DNA of 64,000 nucleotides from Nocardioides terrae. Its GTDB lineage: Bacteria > Actinomycetota > Actinomycetes > Propionibacteriales > Nocardioidaceae. The notes under the pieces were generated by a model. It made no database searches, was not told where the DNA came from, and saw only the letters and a program-made list of their open reading frames with translations. The stretch spans positions 1 through 64,000 of the forward strand of contig NZ_FOLB01000005.1 in the NCBI RefSeq assembly GCF_900112345.1. The letters run 5' to 3'. Below are positions 17,948-25,724 of the stretch, in pieces; the first letter of the stretch is position 1; the number at the start of each line of letters is the position of its first letter. The translations under genes were made by a program, and so were the position numbers.

Positions 17948-18039
17948 CGCTCTCGAACCGGTCCGGAGGTCGGCCGAACAAGCGAGATCGGTGTGATGAC
18001 AGAGCAGGTCTCACCGGTCCTGGAGCAAGGGACGATCTG

Positions 18040-19356
18040 TTGGAGTCGACGCAGTCCACCGCCCAGACCTCCGCGCAGTCCCCCGGGATTCGGGGCTTTC
18101 GAGAAGCGCAGGTCCCGCAGACGATGCCGCCCCAGGGTCGTCTGAAGATCCTGATGGGCGCCTACCAATGTGGCCCGACCGGCGGGCCAGAGGCCGGTGC
18201 CGGCTGGGCGTTCGCTACCGCGGCAGCCGCAGAACATGACGTGTGGGTGATCTGTCGCAAGCGCTTCGTCCCGAGTATCGAGCACGAGCTCTCGACGAGG
18301 CCCGACCTCACAGCCCACCTGCGGGTCGTCCCGTTGGACCCGCCGGGGTGGGTCGTCCGCTTCCTGCGAAGGCCGTTCGACATCTACTGGTTCTACCCCT
18401 TGTGGCAGGTCCTCTTGAGCCGCACGGCCCGGCGCCTTCACAAAGAGGTCGGATTCGACGTCGCCCACCACGTGACGTTCGCAAACGACTGGATGCCCTG
18501 TGGGCTCACTGCTCTCAATGACGTCCCTCTGATCTGGGGCCCGGTCGGCGGAGCCTCGCAGGCACCGTTCTGGCGGCTGCGAGAGTGGCTGGGGGTCCGC
18601 GGAGTGGTCACCGAGCTGGTCCGAGAAACTCTTCTGCGCGTGCCACGCCGCCTCTGGGGCGATTCAGCGGCCCGACACGCTCATCTGGTCGTCGCTCAGA
18701 ATGCCGAAGTCGCGCATCGCTTCCGCCGGTCGTCGAATGTGACAGTGGAACCCAACGCCGCCCTCGACCTGGCGGCGCTTCCCAACAGGTTGCCGCGAAC
18801 GGGTGACGGGCGAGGTCGAACCGCAATTTTCGTCGGTCGCCTCATCCCTTTGAAGGGCGCGACGCTCGCATTGCAGGCAATCGCGCGATCGGACCTTGCC
18901 GGGTGGCACCTCGACGTCTATGGCGATGGTCCGCTGCGAGCAAGTCTTGAGGGGCAAGCGCGGCGACTTGGCGTAGCGAATCGCGTTGCCTTCCACGGGC
19001 ATCGTGACCGACTTGAGGTGCTAGAGGCGATGGCCGCCGCTGACGTGATGCTCTTCCCGTCTATGCACGACCAAGCCGGATGGGCCGTCGCCGAGGCGAG
19101 CTCGATCGGGCTCCCGGTCGTGTGCCTGCCGTTGGGCGGCCCACCGGTCCTGGCTGACCAGAATGCTTTCCCTGTGTCGCTCGATGAAGACCTCGTGGGG
19201 GCTGTTTGCGCTCAGATGGTGCGTGCCGCAGCTAGCGAGGGCCAACCGCACCGGCGTTGGTCGGTTGACCGGCTACCAGCGATCGTGAAGGGCTGGTACG
19301 CGGACGCGCATTCGGTGTCGCATCAACGGGTGGAAGGTCCGACGACGGCATGGTGA
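18040..19356 (+). CDS. Glycosyltransferase family 4
   Basis: This GT-B transferase belongs to the EPS assembly line. The N-domain opens with RLKILMGAYQCGPTGGPEAGAG. The donor domain has IFVGRLIPLKGATLAL, DVYGDGPLRASLEGQARRLGVANRVAFHG and DQAGWAVAEASSIGLPVVCL. The usual first Glu of E-x7-E is replaced, leaving GWAVAEAS. I chose the TTG at 18040 because AAGGGA lies 7 nt upstream and the following codons are already GC3-biased. This gives 438 residues with a polar extension of about 30 residues. The ATG at 18124 (410 residues) is the alternative, but no ribosome site precedes it. The stop overlaps the next gene by 7 nt. Confidence 0.86.
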   Translation: MESTQSTAQTSAQSPGIRGFREAQVPQTMPPQGRLKILMGAYQCGPTGGPEAGAGWAFATAAAAEHDVWVICRKRFVPSIEHELSTRPDLTAHLRVVPLDPPGWVVRFLRRPFDIYWFYPLWQVLLSRTARRLHKEVGFDVAHHVTFANDWMPCGLTALNDVPLIWGPVGGASQAPFWRLREWLGVRGVVTELVRETLLRVPRRLWGDSAARHAHLVVAQNAEVAHRFRRSSNVTVEPNAALDLAALPNRLPRTGDGRGRTAIFVGRLIPLKGATLALQAIARSDLAGWHLDVYGDGPLRASLEGQARRLGVANRVAFHGHRDRLEVLEAMAAADVMLFPSMHDQAGWAVAEASSIGLPVVCLPLGGPPVLADQNAFPVSLDEDLVGAVCAQMVRAAASEGQPHRRWSVDRLPAIVKGWYADAHSVSHQRVEGPTTAW

Positions 19357-20408
19357 ATGCAGGCCGATCCGCTGGCAGCATTCGGGTGATGGAATCGCTT
19401 GGCGCGGTTCTGAGCACCACCAATCCCTACATCGTGCAGTTGATCGACTCCCTACACGAGCGGAGTGACGTCGAGATCCATCTTTTCAGCTTCCGCCGTG
19501 CGATCTTTGGTCGTTACGACGTCCTCCACATTCACTGGCCCGAGGTCACGATTGGCGGTCATCGACCCCTCGGTCGTCTGGCCCGCCGGACGCTCACCAC
19601 CGCGATGGTGTTGAGACTGGCCCTAACGCGAACAGTCATCGTCCGGACGTGGCATAACACTGACCGGCCCGCTGGCCTCTCGAGATGGGACCAAGCGCTT
19701 CTCGACGCGATCGACCGGCTCACCGTTGCAGTCATCCGGCTCAACGACCACACTCCAGTGCCGCTCGACTGTCCCACCAGGACGATTCGGCACGGCCACT
19801 ACCGCGACTGGTACGCCGGACACCGGGTAGCCGTTGGCCGGCACAGCCGCCGCCTTCTCTACTTCGGGCTCGTTCGAAAATACAAGGGGATCGACGGCCT
19901 GCTAAAGCTGGCCGCTGATAAACGTGATCTCGATGTCGAGTTGCGCTTCGTGGGCGCACCGTCCGACAAGGAACTCGGGGAGTTAATTCGGATGCGGGCG
20001 GCCCGTGACCACCGGATCAGCTATCTGCTGGAATATGTGGACGACGCGACACTCGCACGTGAAATCTTGCAGTCCTCCCTCGTGGTTTTGCCCTACAGAG
20101 AAATGCATAACTCAGGTGCCGTGCTTCTGGCCTTATCGCTCGACACTCCAGTTCTGGTGCCGGAGAATCCCGTGACGCGGGAATTGGCCGCGGAGGTCGG
20201 GCCGGGCTGGGTGCACATGTTCAGAGGAGACCTCACCATGCACGACATCCGCGCGGCGCTGGTGCGAGCGCAGAATCGGACCCTTAACTCACGGCCCAAT
20301 CTCGACGCACGATCGTGGAGTGAGGCAGGGAAGGCCCACGCCGCCGTCTTCCGAGCGGCCCTCCGACGAGACTCGGCGGCTGAGGTGCCGAACCTGGACG
20401 CACCGTGA
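19350..20408 (+). CDS. Glycosyltransferase (GT4-like)
   Basis: This cytoplasmic EPS glycosyltransferase has the N-terminal marker RYDVLHIHWPEV, found in a common actinobacterial group with a GT-B fold. The donor half contains LLYFGLVRKYKGIDGLLKL, LRFVGAPSDKELGELI and SLVVLPYREMHNSGAVLLALSLDTPVLVPENPVT. 352 residues from the ATG at 19350, which overlaps the upstream stop (ATGGTGA). ATG 19389 is a second possible start. The 3' end overlaps the following GT2 gene as GTGA, so the three transferases at 18.0-21.4 kb form one translationally coupled unit. Acceptor and donor are unknown. Confidence 0.82.
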   Translation: MVNAGRSAGSIRVMESLGAVLSTTNPYIVQLIDSLHERSDVEIHLFSFRRAIFGRYDVLHIHWPEVTIGGHRPLGRLARRTLTTAMVLRLALTRTVIVRTWHNTDRPAGLSRWDQALLDAIDRLTVAVIRLNDHTPVPLDCPTRTIRHGHYRDWYAGHRVAVGRHSRRLLYFGLVRKYKGIDGLLKLAADKRDLDVELRFVGAPSDKELGELIRMRAARDHRISYLLEYVDDATLAREILQSSLVVLPYREMHNSGAVLLALSLDTPVLVPENPVTRELAAEVGPGWVHMFRGDLTMHDIRAALVRAQNRTLNSRPNLDARSWSEAGKAHAAVFRAALRRDSAAEVPNLDAP

Positions 20409-21397
20409 ACACCGGGAATGAGGCCGACGTGGGCAACGACTTGCCGACCGAGGTCGGGGACCGAACTCAATTCGGCGACCTCGCCATCGTGGTGGTGAAC
20501 TTTGGGCCTCCAGATTTGCTCCGCCACAACCTCGTCGATGTGGGCCGAGACCTCGACCCTGCCCAGGTGGTCGTCGTCGACAATCATTCAACCGATGACG
20601 TGCGCAGGACGGTCCAATCGCAATGTGAGGAAGAAGGATGGGCTGGCGTGTTTCCTGCGGTCAACACCGGTTACGGCACCGGCAACAACCTCGGCGCCCG
20701 GGCTGCGATTGCCCAAGGAGCGCGTTTTCTCCTATTCCTCAACCCGGATGCACGTATCGACAGGCGGTCGGTGGAAATGCTATTGGACACGACGAGGCGC
20801 GATAACTCGGCCCTAGTTGCACCGGTCATCATCTCGCCCGCCGGCATCACGACGTCGACAGGCAACATCCTGAATCTGGACACAGGCGACATGCAGTCTG
20901 CCGCTCGACCTGAGCGGCAAACCCCCAGCGCCGTCGTTCATTGGGTCACCGGGGCTTGCTTTTTAGTCAGCGTCGCGTTGTGGGAGCGGGTCGGCGGATT
21001 CGATGACGACTATTTTCTTTACTGGGAAGACGTCGACCTTTGCGCCCGGGTGGACGCCGCGGGTGGAAGGATTGTGGTCATTGCCGAGGCTACCGCCGTC
21101 CATCAAGGCGGCGCGACTCACACGACTGTCGGGGCGCGGGCGAAGTCCGCCACCTACTACTACTACAACATCCGCAACCGGCAGATCTTCGCGGCGAAGT
21201 GGCTGTCGACTGAGCGTCAGCGCAAGTGGCGGCGAAGCACAGTCCAGTCCGCCCTGCGAATCCTGCTGCGCGGTGGGCGGCGACAGTTCCTCCACCCGAT
21301 CTCGCCACTAACTGCGGCTTGGAGGGGGGTATTCGACGGTCGACGACTCGCTCGCACCGTCGGCGCCAGCACATTCCACCGGTCGACGATGCAGTGA
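20405..21397 (+). CDS. Glycosyltransferase family 2 (rhamnosyltransferase-like)
   Basis: This GT-A transferase resembles WbbL/RfbN-type rhamnosyltransferases. Visible motifs are LAIVVVNFGPPDLLRHNLVD, VVVDNHSTDD, NTGYGTGNNLGARAAIA, FLFLNPDARID (DxD position), WVTGACFLVSVALWERVGGFD and DDYFLYWEDVDLCAR. All are characteristic of the dTDP-rhamnose group, although donor prediction from motif likeness is only suggestive. The GTG at 20405 lies inside the upstream stop (GTGA). 330 residues. It is the last gene of the plus-strand operon and is followed by 56 nt before a convergent GT2. Confidence 0.87.
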   Translation: MNTGNEADVGNDLPTEVGDRTQFGDLAIVVVNFGPPDLLRHNLVDVGRDLDPAQVVVVDNHSTDDVRRTVQSQCEEEGWAGVFPAVNTGYGTGNNLGARAAIAQGARFLLFLNPDARIDRRSVEMLLDTTRRDNSALVAPVIISPAGITTSTGNILNLDTGDMQSAARPERQTPSAVVHWVTGACFLVSVALWERVGGFDDDYFLYWEDVDLCARVDAAGGRIVVIAEATAVHQGGATHTTVGARAKSATYYYYNIRNRQIFAAKWLSTERQRKWRRSTVQSALRILLRGGRRQFLHPISPLTAAWRGVFDGRRLARTVGASTFHRSTMQ

Positions 21398-21453
21398 CGC
21401 CTTGCTCGACCGTCAGCGTCGGAGGCGGCACCGTCGGTTTCCATCATCGCGGC

Positions 21454-22398
21454 TCATCCGCGAGCGACTCGCACTTTCAGCAGAACCCAACGGGGGTGCA
21501 GGAGCGCCGCGCCGAGTAGATTCAGTGCGAAGGAGATCGGACGTCTCGTCAACCAGGCGAGGCCGGCTCGGCGATATAGAAGGGCACCGCGATCTCGTCG
21601 CGCGTACATGAGCCGCTGACGCGCAGTCAACTTGCGCTCTCGGCACCACTGCTCGAAATTTACGTAGGGCTGGTTGTCCAGAACTTGCCTGTTTCGATAC
21701 CAGATGTAGTTGTCCACGGCTCGCTGCGCTGACATCTTCGCGAACGACATTGACTCTGCGTGCATGCGGTAGTGAATCCCAAGCGTGGTGAGGGTCATAA
21801 CGCGCCATCCGCCCAGATAGATGAGACGGTTGAACAGCTCGAGATCCTGGGCGCCATCGAAAGATGAGTCGTATAGACCGACGTCATCCAATGCAGCGCG
21901 CCGGTACATCACACACGGATGTGGGATGAGGATCGCCTTCCCGCGGGCCCTCTGCTCCTCGAACTCCTCGATGTTGATGGGTCCCGACGCGAAGCGACCG
22001 ACTATGCGGCCGTCCGGACCGACGTAACGCCCGACGCTCGAGACCGCGCCTAGATCGGGCGCGTCGTCAAGGGCCGCCAGTTGCGCGGCGAATCGGCCCG
22101 GAAGTGTCACATCATCGTGCTCCGCAACTGCGACGAACTCCGGGCATCCCGGACGGGTGATCGCCTGGTTCAGTGCACGAGAGACGCCAGTCGGTGCAGG
22201 GTTGGTGAGCACTGTTACCCGTGCGTCTGCCTCGACATAGCGCTTGAGGATCGCCGCCGTCGCGTCTGTCGATCCGTCGTCCACGATCACCACTTCTGCG
22301 TCGTCTACCAGATCCTTTAGGACGCTGCGCAATGCCTCGTCGACATACTGCGAGGCGTTGTGAACTGGCATCACCACGCGGAGTCTCACCTGACTCAT
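21454..22398 (-). CDS. Glycosyltransferase family 2
   Basis: This EPS glycosyltransferase has a GT-A fold. VVMPVHNASQYVDEALRSVL, VVIVDDGSTDATAAIL and FVAVAEHDDVTLPGRFAAQ give the nucleotide-binding and DxD-type sites. FDGAQDLELFNRLIYLGGWRVMTL is the acceptor-side motif, and the tail is basic and amphipathic. The start is set at the ATG 22398, which forms an ATGA overlap with the upstream gene, giving 314 residues. The frame extends to 22560 only as a shadow. Third-position GC is lower than in the genes to the right, like the rest of the EPS-specific part. It is co-transcribed with the DUF1972-type transferase and the 33-residue membrane peptide. Confidence 0.88.
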   Translation of the reverse strand: MSQVRLRVVMPVHNASQYVDEALRSVLKDLVDDAEVVIVDDGSTDATAAILKRYVEADARVTVLTNPAPTGVSRALNQAITRPGCPEFVAVAEHDDVTLPGRFAAQLAALDDAPDLGAVSSVGRYVGPDGRIVGRFASGPINIEEFEEQRARGKAILIPHPCVMYRRAALDDVGLYDSSFDGAQDLELFNRLIYLGGWRVMTLTTLGIHYRMHAESMSFAKMSAQRAVDNYIWYRNRQVLDNQPYVNFEQWCRERKLTARQRLMYARRDRGALLYRRAGLAWLTRRPISFALNLLGAALLHPRWVLLKVRVARG

Positions 22399-23609
22399 CG
22401 GCGCGATCCGGCTCGTATAGACCCGTCGGTGGATGTCGCTCTCGCCCTCAGCACTGCGCCGCTTGCAACCGAAGGCCGGACCGCGACGACGGTACGTCGG
22501 CGCCGTGCCGGCATGAACGCGCGGATCAGCGTCTCGTACTGGTCGGTGATCCGCTCCCACGTGAACTCGGCGGCGTGCCGGGCCCGCGCCTCGGCGGCGA
22601 GCCGGGGCGCGACGGCGGGGTCGCTGAGCACGCGGTCGAGCGCGGCGACCACACCGTTCTCGTCGGAGAAGTAGAGGGCGGCGTCGCCGGCCACCCAGCG
22701 GTTGTAGCGGTTGTCGTGGGCGATGACCGGGTTGCCGCAGCCCAGCGCCTCCACGAGCGACGGGTTGGTGCCGCCGACCTGGTGGCCGTGGAGATAGGCC
22801 ACCGAGTGGAACCGCAGCGCCTCCACCGTGTCGGTGTCATAGATGGCGCCGAGGAAGACCACCTCATCGCTGGCCGCGTCCAGGACCGCCCGCTGGTAGG
22901 GGTCGGCCCGGTCGTAGTCGCCGAGGACGACGAGCTTGCGGCCCCAGGAGCGGCTCGAGAAGGCTCGGAGGACCTCGAGGATGCTGTTCTCCGGCACGGG
23001 GCGGGCGACCAGGGTGAGGAAGTCGCCCGGCGACAGCCCGCGCCGCAGCAGCGGCTCCACCGGCGCGTCGACCACGGTGGGGGCGCCGTACGCGATGGTC
23101 TTGATCTTCTCCTCCGAGACCCGCGTCGCGAGGTGACGCTTGATCTCGGGGTGGTCGGCGATGAGGTGGCTGCCGAGGTGGCAGGCGGCCCGCTCCTGGC
23201 CGTAGAGGAACACCTTCTGGCTGCCCGTCCACCGGGCCCGCTTCCACTCGATGCCGTCCATGTTGATCAGGTTCGGGATCCCGCGCGCACGCAGCAGCGC
23301 GGTCAGCATCGCGGAGTTGTAGCCGAACGTGACGCAGACGTCGCGATACCGCGCCGCGTGCCGCACCGAGAGCGTGTCGAACCAGAGCGTGCCCTTGGCC
23401 CCCGGGTAGCGGGAGGGCACGTGGACGCGCTCGATCCCCTTCCAGGTGTCCGTGCGTACGACGGCCGCGGGGTCGTCGTCCTGGCAGTAGACGACCACCC
23501 GCCAGCCCCGGTCGACCAGGCGGAGGCCGATGTTCTCGACCGCGGTCTCGAAGCCGCCGTGCGCTGCCGGCACGCCGCGGGTGCCGAGCATCCTGACCGT
23601 TCGCTCCAT
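22395..23609 (-). CDS. DUF1972-type glycosyltransferase family 4 (rhamnosyltransferase-like)
   Basis: The N-terminus MLGTRGVPAAHGGFETAVENIGLRLVDRGW is the hallmark of DUF1972 glycosyltransferases, which often act early on the lipid-linked sugar. Also visible are GYNSAMLTALLRARGIPNLINMDGIEWKR, the KTIAYGAPTVVDAP linker, and in the donor domain YLHGHQVGGTNPSLVEALGCGNPVIAHDN with the catalytic Glu. 404 residues, ATG start. Base composition changes inside this gene: the part coding for the last 25-30 residues (22395 to about 22480) has the lower GC3 of the EPS island. The rest has the genome-typical very high GC3. It follows a 33-residue membrane peptide gene. Confidence 0.9.
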   Translation of the reverse strand: MERTVRMLGTRGVPAAHGGFETAVENIGLRLVDRGWRVVVYCQDDDPAAVVRTDTWKGIERVHVPSRYPGAKGTLWFDTLSVRHAARYRDVCVTFGYNSAMLTALLRARGIPNLINMDGIEWKRARWTGSQKVFLYGQERAACHLGSHLIADHPEIKRHLATRVSEEKIKTIAYGAPTVVDAPVEPLLRRGLSPGDFLTLVARPVPENSILEVLRAFSSRSWGRKLVVLGDYDRADPYQRAVLDAASDEVVFLGAIYDTDTVEALRFHSVAYLHGHQVGGTNPSLVEALGCGNPVIAHDNRYNRWVAGDAALYFSDENGVVAALDRVLSDPAVAPRLAAEARARHAAEFTWERITDQYETLIRAFMPARRRRTVVAVRPSVASGAVLRARATSTDGSIRAGSRR

Positions 23610-23622
23610 CGCCCGGCGCCGA

Positions 23623-23724
23623 TCAGCGGAGCATGAGCATGGCCATGCCGCACATCACGAGTGCGACGCCCAGGACGAGCGACAGGTTCGGCCGAGGCCA
23701 GTGCTGATGGCGTAAGACGTTCAT
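23623..23724 (-). CDS. 33-residue single-helix membrane peptide
   Basis: This short frame has a strong ribosome site, GGAGGGAG at 23738-23731, 6 nt before the ATG at 23724. It encodes 33 residues: a polar start (MNVLRHQHWPRP) and then one hydrophobic helix (NLSLVLGVALVMCGMAMLMLR) ending in Arg. The stop lies 13 nt before the start of the DUF1972 glycosyltransferase, so the two should share an mRNA. A candidate EPS box and -10 predict a transcript starting about 20 nt upstream. Small membrane peptides can tune membrane enzymes or complexes, but the role here is unknown. The main doubt is whether it is translated. Confidence 0.6.
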   Translation of the reverse strand: MNVLRHQHWPRPNLSLVLGVALVMCGMAMLMLR

Positions 23725-23750
23725 CCACTTCTCCCTCCGGCTGTCGCCCC

Positions 23751-23810
23751 ACCCTGTGGAGCGCGCGGGACGTATCGATCGCTCGACCGGGGAGGTCACC
23801 CATAGTGGGT
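23751..23810 (-). promoter_or_regulatory. Candidate EPS box plus -10 for the membrane-peptide/GT operon
   Basis: ACCCA-TAG-TGGGT lies at 23798-23810, a perfect 5-bp inverted repeat (centre 23804). A weak -10-like CAGGGT (minus strand, 23756-23751) starts 48 nt away. The spacer between CCC and GGG is 5 nt instead of 6-7, so this copy is the most divergent in spacing. It would yield a 5' leader of about 20 nt. Confidence 0.42.
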
Positions 23811-23833
23811 AGACCCCGTAACGACGGCTCGGA

Positions 23834-24532
23834 CTAGATGGCGACGCCCTCGAGCTCCTGCATCTCCATCAGGTCGTCGAGCGCGGCGACCGCGCCGAGC
23901 TGGCTGTTGACCTGCAGCTTGCGCAGCACCGCCTTCACCTGGCTGCGCACGGTCGCCGGCGAGATCTCCAGCAGCTCGGCGATCCGGGCGACCGGGTCAC
24001 CGGCGTAGAGCATGGTGAGCACCTCGTGCTCGCGCGGCGTGAGCGACTGCACCCGCTGGCCGACCACCTCGCGCCGCTCGAGCAGCGCCTCCCAGAGGCC
24101 CACCAGCCGTTCGCGCTCCGGCGCAGGCGTGGTGAGCTCACCGCGAGCGGTGACGAGGAGCGCGTCGCAGACCTCCTGGAAGCCCGTGCTGCTGGGCAGC
24201 ACGAGGGTGGCGCCCGCCTCGAGGGCGGCGCCCCACATCGGCCCGTCGGGGGCTCCGGTGAGGACCACCCAGGGCACCGGCACGCGGCTCAGCAGCAGCG
24301 TCGAGGCGCGCACCCGCGTCCAGCGGTCGAGGTCGCTGATCAGCAGTCCCACGTCGGGCCCGGCCCGCGAGGGCGCTGGTCGGCGCGGCCCGGCGAGCCG
24401 CTCGCCCGGCCACCTCAGCACGGTGCTCTCGAAGCCACGGTCCGCGAGGCTCGTCCGCACTGCGTCCGCGACGAGCGCATGCTCCGAGGCGACCGCAACG
24501 CCGTACTGTCCTGCCGGCTCCGATCCGGACAT
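23834..24532 (-). CDS. LuxR-family transcription regulator with degenerate receiver
   Basis: This DNA-binding regulator probably controls EPS genes. The C-terminal LuxR/GerE helix-turn-helix is at about residues 165-225 (LTPREHEVLTMLYAGDPVARIAELLEISPATVRSQVKAVLRKL). The N-terminal half keeps a receiver-like outline: VASEHALVADAVRTSL, an Asp in LLISDLDRW, and WVVLTGAPDGP. The acidic pair is reduced to SE and the conserved Lys is replaced by Pro (LVLPSS), so phosphorylation is doubtful. 232 residues from an ATG. It is divergent from the canonical regulator at 24959 and closely resembles the one at 26483. Confidence 0.85.
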   Translation of the reverse strand: MSGSEPAGQYGVAVASEHALVADAVRTSLADRGFESTVLRWPGERLAGPRRPAPSRAGPDVGLLISDLDRWTRVRASTLLLSRVPVPWVVLTGAPDGPMWGAALEAGATLVLPSSTGFQEVCDALLVTARGELTTPAPERERLVGLWEALLERREVVGQRVQSLTPREHEVLTMLYAGDPVARIAELLEISPATVRSQVKAVLRKLQVNSQLGAVAALDDLMEMQELEGVAI

Positions 24533-24582
24533 TCTTGCCCCGCATCCCGTCGTGGCCTCGCGGCCGGGTTGACTCCCCCTCG

Positions 24583-24642
24583 ATCCTCAGGGCTGTCCGG
24601 GCGCCTGAGATCGACGTCACCGCGCATGCCCCAGTTTTAGGG
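24583..24642 (-). promoter_or_regulatory. Candidate EPS box plus -10 for the regulator at 24532
   Basis: In the 24533-24842 divergent region, CCCCAGTTTTAGGG lies at 24629-24642. Read towards the minus-strand regulator it is CCC-TAAAACT-GGGG (centre 24636). A weak hexamer GAGGAT (minus, 24588-24583) starts 48 nt away. It shares CCC, TTA and GGGAGG with the copy at 1058. Confidence 0.45.
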
Positions 24643-24683
24643 AGGGCTCGGATGTACGAAACGGCGTGGCTCCGACTCCTGAT

Positions 24684-24742
24684 CCCAAAATTGGGGTAAG
24701 GCATCCGCCTCATGCGGTATGCGGCCGGTAGATGGCTACCTT
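24684..24742 (+). promoter_or_regulatory. Candidate EPS box plus -10 for the 24843/24959 unit
   Basis: CCCAA-AA-TTGGG lies at 24684-24695, a perfect 5-bp inverted repeat (centre 24689.5), with a further G at 24696. TACCTT at 24737-24742 is a good -10 starting 47.5 nt away. The same hexamer is found downstream of the box at 26856 and upstream of the sugar-phosphate transferase at 29305. Confidence 0.55.
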
Positions 24743-24842
24743 CGTGTTGGGACTTGGACACAGCAGGGGAGTCGCCCTCGGGGGCGTGCAGCGGCCGCAG
24801 CGGAAGCGGGTCGCCCCACATCAGCCACAAGGGGGGCCGAAG

Positions 24843-24962
24843 ATGTATTCGTTCAGGGCGCCGGGCACACGTGCCCACAACCGTCTCAGCCTGGGGATGA
24901 CCCCGGGCTCCACCACCTTCTCGACGCGACAGCCGCAGCTCCGCGGGGAGCGCCGGGCATGA
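24843..24962 (+). CDS. 39-residue upstream ORF, translationally coupled to the response regulator
   Basis: The ATG at 24843 is preceded at 6 nt by AAGGGGGG, one of the strongest ribosome sites in the locus. The frame runs 39 residues (MYSFRAPGTRAHNRLS..., basic, with no hydrophobic segment). Its stop overlaps the regulator start as ATGA. The peptide has no recognisable fold, so it may act mainly as a translational coupler or leader for the regulator. Alternatively the whole stretch is simply a long 5' leader. Confidence 0.45.
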   Translation: MYSFRAPGTRAHNRLSLGMTPGSTTFSTRQPQLRGERRA

Positions 24963-25669
24963 CCATGACGATGCCCGTCACCCAGCCGCCATCGACCAGG
25001 GCGAAGCTGCGCATCCTCATCGTCGAGGACCACATGCTCTTCGCGGAGTCACTCGAGCTCGTCCTCTCCGTCGAGGGGTACGACGTCCGGCGCATCGCCG
25101 TTCCGGACAACTCGGGCTCACCCGGAGCGCTGCTGTCGTCGGTGGTCCGCCTCCGGCCGCGCATCGTGCTGCTCGACCTCGACCTGGGCGGCTTCGGCGA
25201 CGGCGTCCGGCTGATCGCGCCGCTCGCCAAGGCCGGCATCAACGTGGTCGTCGTGACCGCGTCCGCCGACCGGGGCCGCTGGGGCGAGGCGATCAGGTAC
25301 GGCGCCCGCACGGTGCTGTCCAAGGCGCAGCCGCTGAGCGGCATCCTCGCGACGGTCCGCCGGATCAACGAGGGCCTGCCGGTGCTGACCCACGAGGAGC
25401 GCGAGGACCTCCTGCGCACGTGGCACCAGCAGCGCTCGCAGCTGCAGGAGCTGATGGGCCGGCTCTCCATGCTCACCGCTCGGGAGTCGCAGGTGCTCGG
25501 TCGCCTGATGCAGGGCCGCACGGTGCACGACATCGCCGCGCTGAGCGTCGTGTCCGAGGCGACCGTGCGCACCCAGGTGAAGGCGATCCTCGCCAAGCTC
25601 GAGGTCTCCTCGCAGCTGGCGGCGGTCGGGCTCGCCCACCAGGTGGGCTGGCGGCCGCCCGCGCTCTGA
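24959..25669 (+). CDS. LuxR-family response regulator with canonical receiver
   Basis: This is a two-component response regulator and likely activator of EPS genes. The receiver keeps all key residues: acidic Glu23-Asp24 (LIVEDH), phospho-acceptor Asp73 in VLLDLDLGG, Thr in VVVTAS and Lys in TVLSKAQPL. The C-terminal helix-turn-helix (LTARESQVLGRLMQGRTVHDIAALSVVSEATVRTQVKAILAKLEVSSQLAAVG) is nearly identical in its recognition region to that of the regulator at 28475. The start is set at the ATG 24959, inside the stop of the 39-residue ORF, giving 236 residues. The frame continues upstream to 24719 but is not needed for the fold. No kinase is adjacent; the one at 27022 is the nearest. Confidence 0.9.
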   Translation: MTMTMPVTQPPSTRAKLRILIVEDHMLFAESLELVLSVEGYDVRRIAVPDNSGSPGALLSSVVRLRPRIVLLDLDLGGFGDGVRLIAPLAKAGINVVVVTASADRGRWGEAIRYGARTVLSKAQPLSGILATVRRINEGLPVLTHEEREDLLRTWHQQRSQLQELMGRLSMLTARESQVLGRLMQGRTVHDIAALSVVSEATVRTQVKAILAKLEVSSQLAAVGLAHQVGWRPPAL

Positions 25670-25724
25670 CGCTCGGTCGGAGACTCGATCCTGGACCGCC
25701 GGGCGACTGCCGGGCGGTCCGGGG

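Noticed and set aside
22332..23636. Plus-strand open frame opposite the DUF1972 transferase
   Set aside because: Shadow frame, rich in Arg/Gly/Val/Asp, without motif.
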